From assembly GCA_021818865.1 (NCBI GenBank), contig JAKASX010000006.1, positions 1-64,000 on the forward strand: a stretch of DNA of 64,000 nt, in the 5' to 3' direction. The stretch is from Acidobacteriota bacterium. GTDB lineage: Bacteria > Acidobacteriota > Terriglobia > Acidiferrales > UBA7541. The first letter of the stretch is position 1; every line of letters begins with the position of its first letter. The notes beneath the pieces were generated by a model. The model was not told the DNA's origin and searched no databases. It saw only the letters and a program-made list of their open reading frames with translations. Below are positions 8,554 through 16,598 of this stretch, one piece after another. The position numbers were made by a program, and so were the translations under genes.

Positions 8554-9584
8554 AAATTCTGGTGCGCGCGACGAACTGGGTGGGCGACGCGGTGATGGCG
8601 ATTCCGGCGCTGGAAGCGCTGCGCGCGCGGGAGCCACGCGCGGAAATTACGATCGCGGCGCGAGAATCGATTACGGAGCTGTATCGCGGGCAGGCGTTTG
8701 CGGATCGGCTGGTGTCGCTCGGCGCAAGTAAGAATGCGCGGCAGGAAAACAACATGGGTTGCGCGGCGTTTGGGGGCGAGCGATTCAATTTCGGCGTGGC
8801 GTTGCCCAATTCCTTTGCCTCGGCGTGGTTCCTGGTGCGCGCGCACGCAAAGGAGCGGATCGGCTATGCGCGGGACGGCCGGCGATGGCTGCTGACGCGG
8901 CCTGTTTCGAAGCCACGAACGGGCGAAATTCCCGCGCACGAAACTTACTACTATCTGGAGCTTCTGCGGCGTGCGGGATGGATCGAAAAGCTGCCGGAGG
9001 TGGAGCAGGTTCGGCTGCGCGTGGATGCGGAAGACATAGCGCGGGCGCGGGAGAAATTGCGTTCGCTCGGAGCGGGGGAATTTGCCGTGGCGCTGGCTGC
9101 GGGCGCGTCTTACGGGGCGGCGAAATGCTGGCCGGCGGAGCGCTATGCCGCGGTGGCCAATCGGCTGGTAGATGAGATGGGCGCGAGCATCGTGCTGCTC
9201 GGGATGGCAGGCGAACGGGAAATCGGGATGCGAATCGCGGGCGCGATGCGGCGGCCGGCAATCGACCTGATCGGTGAGACGAGCGCGCGGGAACTTGCAC
9301 CGCTGCTGGCGGCGTGCCGGCTGTTTCTAGGCAACGATTCGGGCGCGATGCACGTGGCCGCGGCGGTAGGACTGCCCGTGGTTGCCGTCTTCGGCTCGAC
9401 CGATCCGGAGGGTACCGCGCCACTCACTTTGCGGCGGTCGTTGGTGCGGCGGCCGGTTTCCTGCAGCCCTTGTTTTTTGCGATACTGTCCGGTGGATCAT
9501 CGCTGCATGACGCGCATCAGCGTCGAAGATGTTTTTCAAGCTACCCGAGGGCAAATCGAGGAGCGGGCCGATGGAGAACGCTAA
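8550..9584 (+). CDS. waaF: LPS heptosyltransferase II (GT9)
   Basis: The start is the GTG at 8550, overlapping the lpxK stop. From there the 344-residue protein begins VKILVRATNWVGDAVMAIPALEAL, the standard WaaF N-terminus. An open frame extends further upstream inside lpxK but is not conserved. GT9 features are the ASYGAAKCWPAERYA donor-binding segment (about 180-195), GNDSGAMHVAAAVGLPVVAVFG, and a cysteine-containing tail. It adds the second L-glycero-D-manno-heptose to the inner core. Its last 14 bases overlap gmhB, which supplies the heptose precursor pathway. Confidence 0.93.
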   Translation: MKILVRATNWVGDAVMAIPALEALRAREPRAEITIAARESITELYRGQAFADRLVSLGASKNARQENNMGCAAFGGERFNFGVALPNSFASAWFLVRAHAKERIGYARDGRRWLLTRPVSKPRTGEIPAHETYYYLELLRRAGWIEKLPEVEQVRLRVDAEDIARAREKLRSLGAGEFAVALAAGASYGAAKCWPAERYAAVANRLVDEMGASIVLLGMAGEREIGMRIAGAMRRPAIDLIGETSARELAPLLAACRLFLGNDSGAMHVAAAVGLPVVAVFGSTDPEGTAPLTLRRSLVRRPVSCSPCFLRYCPVDHRCMTRISVEDVFQATRGQIEERADGER

Positions 9585-10134
9585 ACAGCGCCCGGCGGTG
9601 TTCCTCGATCGCGACGGAACGATCGCCGAAGAGGTGGGCTATCTGAACCACCTTTCGCGCTTCCAGATGTTTTCGTTCGCCGCGCAGGCGATTCGCCGGC
9701 TGAATGAGGCGGGATGGCCGGTGATCGTGGTGACGAATCAATCGGGCGTGACGCGCGGATTTTTCCCCGAAGAACTGGTTCATCAGGTGCATGAACGCAT
9801 GATGGTGGAACTGGGCGCGGCGGGTGCGCGCGTGGACGGCGTTTATTACTGCCCGCACGGGAGTGAGCACCGGTGCACGTGCCGGAAGCCGCTGCCGGGG
9901 ATGCTGGAGCAGGCGGCGCGCGAACACGGCTTGCGGCTCGACGGGTCGTACATCGTGAGCGACCGCTATGCGGACGTGCAGATGGGGCAATCGGTGGGCT
10001 GCCACGGGATTCTGGTGATGACCGGCTACGGGCGCGGGGAATGGGAATGGAATCGGCAGCGGTGGCCGCGGCAGCCGGACTCGGTGGCGGAAAATCTGCT
10101 GGCGGCGGCGGGAATCATTCTGGGAGAACGATGA
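9571..10134 (+). CDS. gmhB: D-glycero-D-manno-heptose 1,7-bisphosphate 7-phosphatase
   Basis: The chosen start is the ATG at 9571 with GAGGAG 6-11 bases upstream, giving 187 residues, the usual family size. The HAD motif I FLDRDGTI lies at residues 10-17, motif II in VVTNQSG, and a zinc loop is formed by CPHGSEHRCTC. Motif IV is present as SDRYADVQMG, with Ser where GmhB proteins normally have Gly (GDK/GDR). The enzyme removes the C7 phosphate of heptose bisphosphate between the RfaE1 and RfaE2 steps. It overlaps waaF upstream and rfaE1 downstream (ATGA). Confidence 0.9.
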   Translation: MENAKQRPAVFLDRDGTIAEEVGYLNHLSRFQMFSFAAQAIRRLNEAGWPVIVVTNQSGVTRGFFPEELVHQVHERMMVELGAAGARVDGVYYCPHGSEHRCTCRKPLPGMLEQAAREHGLRLDGSYIVSDRYADVQMGQSVGCHGILVMTGYGRGEWEWNRQRWPRQPDSVAENLLAAAGIILGER

Positions 10135-11150
10135 CGGCGGCGAACCGGGATCGGCTGCTGGAGTTGGTCGACGCGTTTTCGCGGCGAACGGTGCTGGTGG
10201 TGAGCGATTTCGTGGCCGACGTTTTCGTTTCCGGCGAGATTTCGCGCGTATCGCGCGAAGCCCCGGTGCTGATTTTGCGCCACCGGGAAACGCACCTGGT
10301 TCCCGGCGGCGGAGCGAACGCGGCGAACAACCTGGCCGATCTGGGAGCGCGAGTGCTGCCGGTCGGCGCGGTGGGACGGGATGAAGCGGGACGCGCGCTG
10401 GTGGCGTATTTCCGCGGGAAACGCGTGAACGTAGCGGGCGTGGAGCGCGTGGCGGGATGGGAAACGCCGACGAAAACGCGATTTCTGGCCGGCTGGACGC
10501 ACACGGCGGGACAGCAGGTGCTGCGCGTGGATCGCGAGTCCGAGCAGCTTGCGGAGCGGGTGAGGAAGCGGATTGAACGGCGAGCAAAATCGCTCGCGCG
10601 AAGCGCCGATGCGATTCTTTTTTCGGATTACGGGTTGGGAGTGGTGACGCCGGAGATGGCGCGGCGCGTGATGGCCGCTCGGCGGCGAGGAGCGATTGCG
10701 ACGCTCGATTCCCGGCACAACCTGCTCGGGTACGCGGGTGTCCCGCTGGCGGCGGCGACGCCGAACGAGCCGGAACTCGAAGCGCAGTATCACATACGAA
10801 TCGGTGCGGACCATGCGCTGCTCGCGCGGCTGGGCGAACGGGCGCGGCGGCGGATGAATCTGGACGCACTGGTGGTGACGCGCGGGAAGGACGGGATGGC
10901 CCTCTTCGAGCGCGGGAAAAAACCGCAATCCATCCCGATTTACGGCACCGATGAAGTGGCGGACGTGACCGGCGCGGGCGATACCGTGATCGCGACGTTC
11001 ACGCTGGCGCTGGCTTCGGGCGCAACGTTCCTCGATGCGGCGCGGCTGGCGAATTACGCGGGCGGAATTGTGGTGATGAAGCAGGGAACGGCGACGGCGA
11101 GCCGGGCGGAACTGGAAGCGGCGGTACGGGCCGACGCCGCGGCGCGATGA
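10131..11150 (+). CDS. rfaE1: D-glycero-beta-D-manno-heptose-7-phosphate kinase
   Basis: This 339-residue PfkB/ribokinase-fold sugar kinase starts at ATG 10131, overlapping the gmhB stop; the longer open frame upstream is only a shadow. Motifs are the PfkB signature 1 region (PGGGANAANNLADLGA, about residue 60), SDYGLGVVTPE, and signature 2 with the catalytic Asp, DVTGAGDTVIATF (about 280-293). It corresponds to the N-terminal half of the fused HldE of enterobacteria. Here kinase and nucleotidyltransferase are separate genes, and the next gene (rfaE2) overlaps it by 4 bp. Confidence 0.92.
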   Translation: MTAANRDRLLELVDAFSRRTVLVVSDFVADVFVSGEISRVSREAPVLILRHRETHLVPGGGANAANNLADLGARVLPVGAVGRDEAGRALVAYFRGKRVNVAGVERVAGWETPTKTRFLAGWTHTAGQQVLRVDRESEQLAERVRKRIERRAKSLARSADAILFSDYGLGVVTPEMARRVMAARRRGAIATLDSRHNLLGYAGVPLAAATPNEPELEAQYHIRIGADHALLARLGERARRRMNLDALVVTRGKDGMALFERGKKPQSIPIYGTDEVADVTGAGDTVIATFTLALASGATFLDAARLANYAGGIVVMKQGTATASRAELEAAVRADAAAR

Positions 11151-11635
11151 ATACGCGCGAGAAAATCCTGAGCGTCGATGCGCTTTTGTCGCAGCTCGAG
11201 CGGGAGCGCGAACGCGGACGGTGCATCGTTTTGGCCAACGGCTGCTTCGATCTGCTGCACGCGGGGCACGTTCGGTTTCTCGAAGGGGCGCGGCGCGAGG
11301 GCGACGTGCTGGTGGTCGGGATCAATTCCGATGCGAGCGAGCGGCGGCTGAAGGGCGAGGGACGCCCGGTGATGCCGGCGGAGGCGCGAGCGCAAGTGGT
11401 GGCGGCGGTGCGGGCAGTGGATTACGTGGTGGTGTTCGAGGAAGACGACGTAGCCGCGCTGCTCGAACGGCTGCGGCCGGACGTGCACGCGAAAGGCACC
11501 GACTACACGGTGGAAACGGTGCCCGAACGCGAGGTGTCGAAGCGGCTGGGGATTCGCGTCGCCATCGTCGGCGATCCCAAGAATCATTCGAGCGGCGATT
11601 TCATCGAACGGATTCGAAATTCCCCCTATGAGTGA
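11147..11635 (+). CDS. rfaE2: D-glycero-beta-D-manno-heptose 1-phosphate adenylyltransferase
   Basis: A 162-residue cytidylyltransferase-fold protein with NGCFDLLHAGHVRFLEGAR (about 29-47), containing the HxGH nucleotide-binding motif, and a later DVHAKGTDY segment. It activates heptose-1-phosphate to ADP-heptose, equivalent to the C-terminal half of HldE. It overlaps rfaE1 by an ATGA and waaC by 8 bp. With gmhB and rfaE1 it forms most of the ADP-heptose route. The isomerase gmhA and the epimerase hldD are not in the window. Confidence 0.93.
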   Translation: MNTREKILSVDALLSQLERERERGRCIVLANGCFDLLHAGHVRFLEGARREGDVLVVGINSDASERRLKGEGRPVMPAEARAQVVAAVRAVDYVVVFEEDDVAALLERLRPDVHAKGTDYTVETVPEREVSKRLGIRVAIVGDPKNHSSGDFIERIRNSPYE

Positions 11636-12626
11636 GTCCCGGTTCCTGATCGTGAAGCTCGGTTCGCTGGGCGACCTGGTTTTCACGTTGCCCGCGGTGG
11701 CGGTGCTGCGCGAAGCGTATCCGGAAGCGCGAATCGAGTGGGTGGTGGAACGGCACTGGTATCCGCTGCTCGAGCGGAATCCGGTGCTGGACGACGTGGT
11801 GATTCTGGACCGTTCGGCGGGATCGTTTGCATTCGTCGCGTGGCGGCTGCGAACGGCGCGATACACGTGCGCGATCGATTTTCAGGGGCTTTACAAATCG
11901 GCGGCGCTCGCGCGATTTTCGGGCGCGCCCGAGCGAATCGGGCTTTCGGCGCGATTTGCGCGGGAGTCGGCAGCGACGCTGGCGTATACGCGGCGCATCA
12001 CGCCGGCGGGAAAGCACATGATCGAGCAGAATTTCTCGCTGGTCACCGCGCTCGGAGCGCGAAATTCGCCGATTCGATTTCCGCTGCACGTGCGGCCGGA
12101 AGCGGAGGCGCGGCTGGGGGAAAAACTGGCGGCGCAGGGAGTGGGCGAATATTTCGTGTTGTCGCCGGGAGGGGGCTGGCGGTCGAAATGCTGGCCGGCG
12201 GAACGCTACGGAGTGCTGCACCGGGAAGTGGCGCGGCGAACGGGCTGGCGCGGCGTGGTGAGTTACGGACCGGGAGAAGGGGATTTGGCGGAAACGGTGA
12301 GGCAAGCGGCGGGCGAACCCGCGCCGGCGATTGTGGACGCGGACGTAGCGCAGTTGATGCCACTCCTGCGCGGAGCGCGGCTGGTGGTTGCGGGCGACAG
12401 CGGACCGCTGCATCTGGCGTCGGCATTCGGAACGCCGGTGGTGGGGCTCTACGGGCCGACGCCGCCGGAACGGAACGGACCATTCGGAGCAGGTGACATC
12501 GCGGTGCGAAACGCGAGCGCGGAAACGACGTTTCGGCGCGGGGGCGACTATTCGCCGGCGATGCTTTCGATCACGGTGGAGCAGGTGCTCGATGCGGTCG
12601 AACGGCGCCTGGAGACGGTGGTATGA
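11628..12626 (+). CDS. waaC: LPS heptosyltransferase I (GT9)
   Basis: A 332-residue GT9 enzyme with the WaaC-like start SRFLIVKLGSLGDLVFTLPAVAVL, a GGGWRSKCWPAERYG donor segment (about 178-193) and VAGDSGPLHLASAFGTPVVGLYGPT. It transfers the first heptose from ADP-heptose to Kdo on lipid A at the inner membrane. It lies after the ADP-heptose genes and overlaps the next gene by 4 bp. Assignment as I rather than II rests on the N-terminal pattern and the presence of a separate waaF. Confidence 0.9.
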   Translation: MSESRFLIVKLGSLGDLVFTLPAVAVLREAYPEARIEWVVERHWYPLLERNPVLDDVVILDRSAGSFAFVAWRLRTARYTCAIDFQGLYKSAALARFSGAPERIGLSARFARESAATLAYTRRITPAGKHMIEQNFSLVTALGARNSPIRFPLHVRPEAEARLGEKLAAQGVGEYFVLSPGGGWRSKCWPAERYGVLHREVARRTGWRGVVSYGPGEGDLAETVRQAAGEPAPAIVDADVAQLMPLLRGARLVVAGDSGPLHLASAFGTPVVGLYGPTPPERNGPFGAGDIAVRNASAETTFRRGGDYSPAMLSITVEQVLDAVERRLETVV

Positions 12627-13159
12627 AGGGAGGACTGGCGCGCTGGCGCGTGCGCGCGGGCTATCCCGCGGCGCTGCTCTATTTCTGGCTGGCGCATCCG
12701 CGGCCGGGGTGGATTGCGGCGGGAGCGGCGGCGGGAGTTTTGGGACTCGCAATTCGAGGATACGCGGCCGGATATTTGCGGAAAAATCAGGGGCTGGCGA
12801 CGGCAGGACCATACGGCTGGACGCGGAATCCGCTTTATTTCGGGAGTATGTGGTTGGCGGTGGGGCTGGCGATTGCTGCCGATTCTTGGATCGCCGCGGC
12901 CGTCGTGGCGGCTTATTTTCTGGCGTTCTATCCGGCGACGATGCGGAGTGAGGAACTGGAACTCGCGGCGCGCTACGGCGCGGCGTACGGTGAATATGCG
13001 GCGCGCACGCCGCTTTTCTGGCCGCGGCGGCCGCGCGCGCGCGCGCCGGAGGGAAAATTTTCGTGGGCGGTCTATCGCGCGAACCACGAATACAACGCGG
13101 GGCTGGGGCTGGCGGTTGTGGTTGCGCTGCTGGTGCTGAAAATGATTTGGCTGGGATGA
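12623..13159 (+). CDS. isoprenylcysteine carboxyl methyltransferase-like membrane protein
   Basis: This 178-residue integral membrane protein has about four hydrophobic segments and the ICMT/phospholipid-methyltransferase C-terminal signature: GPYGWTRNPLYFGS (about 69-82, SAM-binding side), followed by an EELELAARYGAAYGEYAARTP helix. Such proteins methylate small lipophilic or prenylated substrates at the membrane. In bacteria, substrates are mostly unknown. It is the last gene of the LPS operon, overlapping waaC by 4 bp, so a role in modifying lipid A, core or an undecaprenyl-linked intermediate is possible but only inferred. A convergent small gene begins 30 bp beyond its stop. Confidence 0.75.
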   Translation: MKGGLARWRVRAGYPAALLYFWLAHPRPGWIAAGAAAGVLGLAIRGYAAGYLRKNQGLATAGPYGWTRNPLYFGSMWLAVGLAIAADSWIAAAVVAAYFLAFYPATMRSEELELAARYGAAYGEYAARTPLFWPRRPRARAPEGKFSWAVYRANHEYNAGLGLAVVVALLVLKMIWLG

Positions 13160-13189
13160 AGCGGCGGGCCGGCGCGGCGGGTCTCGGCT

Positions 13190-13450
13190 TTATTGCAGGC
13201 GATAGACTTCGCGGATGAGCCGGCGGAATTTCGGCTCGTAAATCAGGTCGTAGGTCTGTTCCTTTCCGGGGAAAAGTTGAAGAGCGAGGCGGCGTGTGGC
13301 CGTTGCTAGATCGGCCGCTTCTTCGTAGGGCAGATCGCCCTGCGCGATGATGCCGAGCGCCATGTTCACCACGAGACGCAGGCGGCGCACGCGGCGGCTT
13401 TCCTCGGCAATGGCTTCGGGAGTGGGGGCGAGCCTGTCGTTGGCGCTCAT
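13190..13450 (-). CDS. small conserved hypothetical protein
   Basis: An 86-residue, soluble, mainly helical protein rich in Arg and Ala, with no signal peptide or cysteine. The middle reads RRLRLVVNMALGIIAQGDLPYEEAADL and the C-terminus is basic (FRRLIREVYRLQ). No family is recognised. It is divergent from the DUF2007-like gene (119 bp gap) and convergent with the LPS operon. A TATGAT sequence at 13467-13472 on the plus strand may serve the divergent gene. Coding use matches the region. Its size and charge would fit a small nucleic-acid- or protein-binding factor, but nothing shows this. Confidence 0.6.
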   Translation of the reverse strand: MSANDRLAPTPEAIAEESRRVRRLRLVVNMALGIIAQGDLPYEEAADLATATRRLALQLFPGKEQTYDLIYEPKFRRLIREVYRLQ

Positions 13451-13569
13451 GGCCGACTCTTGCGGCTATGATAGGGTGAGAGAGGGAGTGCGGCAAGCCG
13501 CGGAACTCGGGCAGCCGACGCAGGCGCCGGGCGATCGCTGGATTCGCCGCCGAACCATGGGAGGCCGCG

Positions 13570-13917
13570 ATGAGCGAACGTCGGGGCAAGGACGGCCGGA
13601 GCGGGGAAGGCCGCGTGGAAGAGGAAACGGTCGCCGTTCACCGCGCCGATTCGTGGACGGAAGCGGTCGTGCTGCGGGGATTGCTGGAGAGCGCGGGCAT
13701 TGATTCCCCTCCGCTCACGCGCACCGATCCCTACCCTTTCAGCAACCCTCCCGCCGATTTTCCCGGAGCGGAAATTCTGGTGCGCGAATCGCAGGCGGAA
13801 GAGGCGCGAGCGATCATCGCCGAATACCTGGCGAGCGCGGAACGCGGCGAGCAGGAGGAAGAACCGGACGAAGAAGGGAAGCCGAGTCCGGCGGCGGGCG
13901 ATGATGGAGCGTCGTAA
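13570..13917 (+). CDS. DUF2007-like small protein
   Basis: A 115-residue soluble protein starting at an ATG behind GGGAGG. The core (residues about 18-85) reads VAVHRADSWTEAVVLRGLLESAGI, then a PGAEILVRESQAEEARAIIAEYL helix. This is the beta-alpha-beta pattern of the DUF2007 putative signal-transducing domain, which resembles the PII/ferredoxin-like fold and occurs in many Gram-negative genomes as a stand-alone. The last 30 residues are acidic and low-complexity (EEEPDEEGK). It is convergent with comEC, 41 bp away. The biological role of the family is unknown. Confidence 0.65.
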   Translation: MSERRGKDGRSGEGRVEEETVAVHRADSWTEAVVLRGLLESAGIDSPPLTRTDPYPFSNPPADFPGAEILVRESQAEEARAIIAEYLASAERGEQEEEPDEEGKPSPAAGDDGAS

Positions 13918-13958
13918 GGGCGCTTCGCGCGAGAACTCGCGGCATGTGAGCGCAGGGA

Positions 13959-16598
13959 TCAGCGGCGGGCGCGAACATAAGGCTCGATGAGAACGCGGTT
14001 GCCGCGGGTGAGCGCGGTGACTTCGCCATCGCGCTCGGTGAGCCAGAGCGCGATGCCGTCCTTCTGGTAGCGGCGCACAACCTCGGGCGACGGCAAACCG
14101 AACGAATTCTCCGCACCCACCGAAATCACGGCGTAACGGGGATGGACGGCCGCAAGAAATTCCTGGCTGGATGAAGTTTTACTGCCGTGGTGCGGCACTT
14201 TCAGGAACGTAGAGCGAAGCGAATCGCCATCCTGGACGAGTTGTTCCTCAACCTGTTTTTCGATGTCGCCCGTCAGAAGAAATCCCGCTGCGCCGTAGTG
14301 GAGCGAAAGGACGACGGAATCGTTGTTCGACGCTTTCCATTTTTCGCGGTCGTCGGGCGGCCAGAGGAACCGGCCCTGAACGCGGCCCCAGCGGAAGCTT
14401 TCACGGCTGCGCTTGTGAAGGATGGGGACGCCGAGCGTGCGCGCGTCGGCCACCAGGTCCTGATATTCGCGCGAGCGAACGTCGTGGCCGACCCACAACT
14501 GGCTGACGTGGAAATTTTCAAGGACGGCGGGCAAGCCGCCCATGTGGTCGTGATGGGCGTGGGTCAATTCCACGGCGTCCAGGCTCTTCAGGCCGAGCGA
14601 CCAGAGATAGGGCGAAACGACGCGCTCGCCGACGTCGAAACCCGAGCGGTAACCGCCGAGCGTGAACGAGCCGGCGAGACCGCCGCCATCGACGAGCAGC
14701 GTGCGGCCGTCGGGAAACGCGACAAATATCGAATCGCCCTGGCCGACGTCGAGCACGGTGACCTGCATCTGGCCGGGAACAAGATTCGGCGGGAAAGGAT
14801 ACGTGGCGACGGCGAGAACCGCGACGAGAATCGCTATGCCCAGCGCCCATTTCAGCGGACGCGAAAGCCTGGAGCCGCCGCCGGGCGTTCCGTTTTCGTC
14901 CGTGGCGCGGCCGTGGCCGCCTGCGGAGAGAAGCACCGCTCCCAAAACCGCGAGCAGCGCGAAAAACACGACGAGCAGCCAAAGCGGCGGGCCGGGAATG
15001 CGGTAGGAAAGCCAGCGCACTCGCGCGAACCAGCGAATCATGGCGATGAGCGCGGCCACGAGCCAGCCGACCGGCTTCGCCAGAATCACGCCGAGCCGCT
15101 GCCAGATCAGCCCGACGCCGAGCGCGAGAAAACCGAGTGGGACGATGAGCGCCGTCAGCAGGACGGCGGGAACGTTGGACATCGGGCCGGAAAGGCTGAT
15201 GCGATTGAAATCGGCGGCCATCATCGGCAGCATGCCGAGTTGAATGGCGAGCGAGAGCAGCAATAGCTCCCAAACGTAGAAACCTCCGCGCAAGGCGCCG
15301 CGCACGCCGAGCCACGCGGCTCGAGCGGCGCGGCGAGGAAGCCTCGAGGAAAGCCAATCCCTCAATAAGCGCAACTCCAGGCGGAACTGGGCTACGCGGG
15401 AGGGAAAGCCGCCATCGCGCGTGGAATCGTTGAGATGAGAAAGTCCTCGGCGATAAGGCGAGGCTGCGCGACCGATCCAAGGGAGCCCGACGACGGCGAT
15501 AACCGCGGCGGCGAGAAAGGAAAGCTGGAAACTGGAATCGCCCAACTCGGAAGGCTTGGCGAGCAGGAGGACGATCGCGGCGAAGGAAACGGAATTGAGC
15601 AGCGAGACGCGGCGGAAGAAAAGGCGCGCGGCGAGCACGGCAGCGGCCATGAGCGCGGCGCGCTCGACCGGAGGGCGATCTTGGACGACGGCGACGTAAG
15701 CGCCGAGCGCGGCAAGGACAACGAGCGTGGTGACACCCGGAGAGAGACGCAGACGACGGCAGACCCAGAAAAGCGCAAGCGTGAGCGCAGCTACGTGAAG
15801 GCCGGCAATCACGAGAACGTGATAGGCGCCCGCTTTCTGGAAGATTTCCGCTACTCGCGAGCTTACGAAGCTGCGATCGCCCAGCAGCATTGCACGAATC
15901 ACCGGCGCCTGGCGCGGAGGGAAGAGGCGATTGGCTTCGGCGATCAAGGCGCCGCGAGCGCGGGCGAGCCGCTGCGCGAGATCGGGCGCGGGACCGGGCA
16001 GTCGGCGTAGAAGCACGGCGGCGCGCAGCGTGCCAGTGAGCTCGATTCCCTGACGGACCAGATAGCCGCGGTAATCGAACGAGCCGGGATCGAGGAAATC
16101 GCGCGGCAGACGTGCCTGGGCGAGAGCTTCCACGGAGTCGCCTGCGCGCAGGGCCGGGGCTCGCGAATGCTCGTCGCGGTCGGTGTAAAGCGTCAGGCGC
16201 AAACCGCCGGAAACGGGGATGATTTTGCCTTGAACTTCGACGCTTTGAAGGCCGATGACGTAGCTCCAGCCCCAGGGCATGCGCAGAGGATCGTCGCGCA
16301 AGCGGCCGCGCCAGCGCAACGGCTCGCTGAGATCGAGATCGCCGTGGCGAACGAGGAGGTCCACGCGCGTGGGAGCGCGGGCGGCGCGCCGGCACGTGGA
16401 TGCGGCGACGCCGACCAGGCACCAGGCGGTTAGCGCGAGCGCGAACGCGGGCCAATGGCGGCGACGACGCGCGAGCAGCAGGCCGGCGAGCACGGCGACC
16501 AGCGCAAAGGCCAGCCACGCCAGCGGCGCCACCAACATCCTGTCTCCCAGGGCGATGCCCAGCGCCAGCGCCGCGGCCATCCAGAAAAGCGGAATCAC
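13959..16598 (-). CDS. comEC: ComEC/Rec2 family DNA uptake channel
   Basis: This 879-residue membrane protein has the complete ComEC architecture: N-terminal TM segments with a soluble OB-like DUF4131 region (about 60-190), the multi-TM Competence domain (about 230-590, including the AGLHVAALTLALFW segment), and a C-terminal metallo-beta-lactamase domain with LTHAHHDHMGGL (about 680) and HHGSKTSSS. ComEC passes single-stranded DNA through the inner membrane during natural transformation, and the C-terminal domain is thought to degrade the other strand. The start is a GTG whose TGA overlap (GTGA) couples it to rlmD upstream. No other competence genes are in the window. Confidence 0.92.
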   Translation of the reverse strand: MIPLFWMAAALALGIALGDRMLVAPLAWLAFALVAVLAGLLLARRRRHWPAFALALTAWCLVGVAASTCRRAARAPTRVDLLVRHGDLDLSEPLRWRGRLRDDPLRMPWGWSYVIGLQSVEVQGKIIPVSGGLRLTLYTDRDEHSRAPALRAGDSVEALAQARLPRDFLDPGSFDYRGYLVRQGIELTGTLRAAVLLRRLPGPAPDLAQRLARARGALIAEANRLFPPRQAPVIRAMLLGDRSFVSSRVAEIFQKAGAYHVLVIAGLHVAALTLALFWVCRRLRLSPGVTTLVVLAALGAYVAVVQDRPPVERAALMAAAVLAARLFFRRVSLLNSVSFAAIVLLLAKPSELGDSSFQLSFLAAAVIAVVGLPWIGRAASPYRRGLSHLNDSTRDGGFPSRVAQFRLELRLLRDWLSSRLPRRAARAAWLGVRGALRGGFYVWELLLLSLAIQLGMLPMMAADFNRISLSGPMSNVPAVLLTALIVPLGFLALGVGLIWQRLGVILAKPVGWLVAALIAMIRWFARVRWLSYRIPGPPLWLLVVFFALLAVLGAVLLSAGGHGRATDENGTPGGGSRLSRPLKWALGIAILVAVLAVATYPFPPNLVPGQMQVTVLDVGQGDSIFVAFPDGRTLLVDGGGLAGSFTLGGYRSGFDVGERVVSPYLWSLGLKSLDAVELTHAHHDHMGGLPAVLENFHVSQLWVGHDVRSREYQDLVADARTLGVPILHKRSRESFRWGRVQGRFLWPPDDREKWKASNNDSVVLSLHYGAAGFLLTGDIEKQVEEQLVQDGDSLRSTFLKVPHHGSKTSSSQEFLAAVHPRYAVISVGAENSFGLPSPEVVRRYQKDGIALWLTERDGEVTALTRGNRVLIEPYVRARR

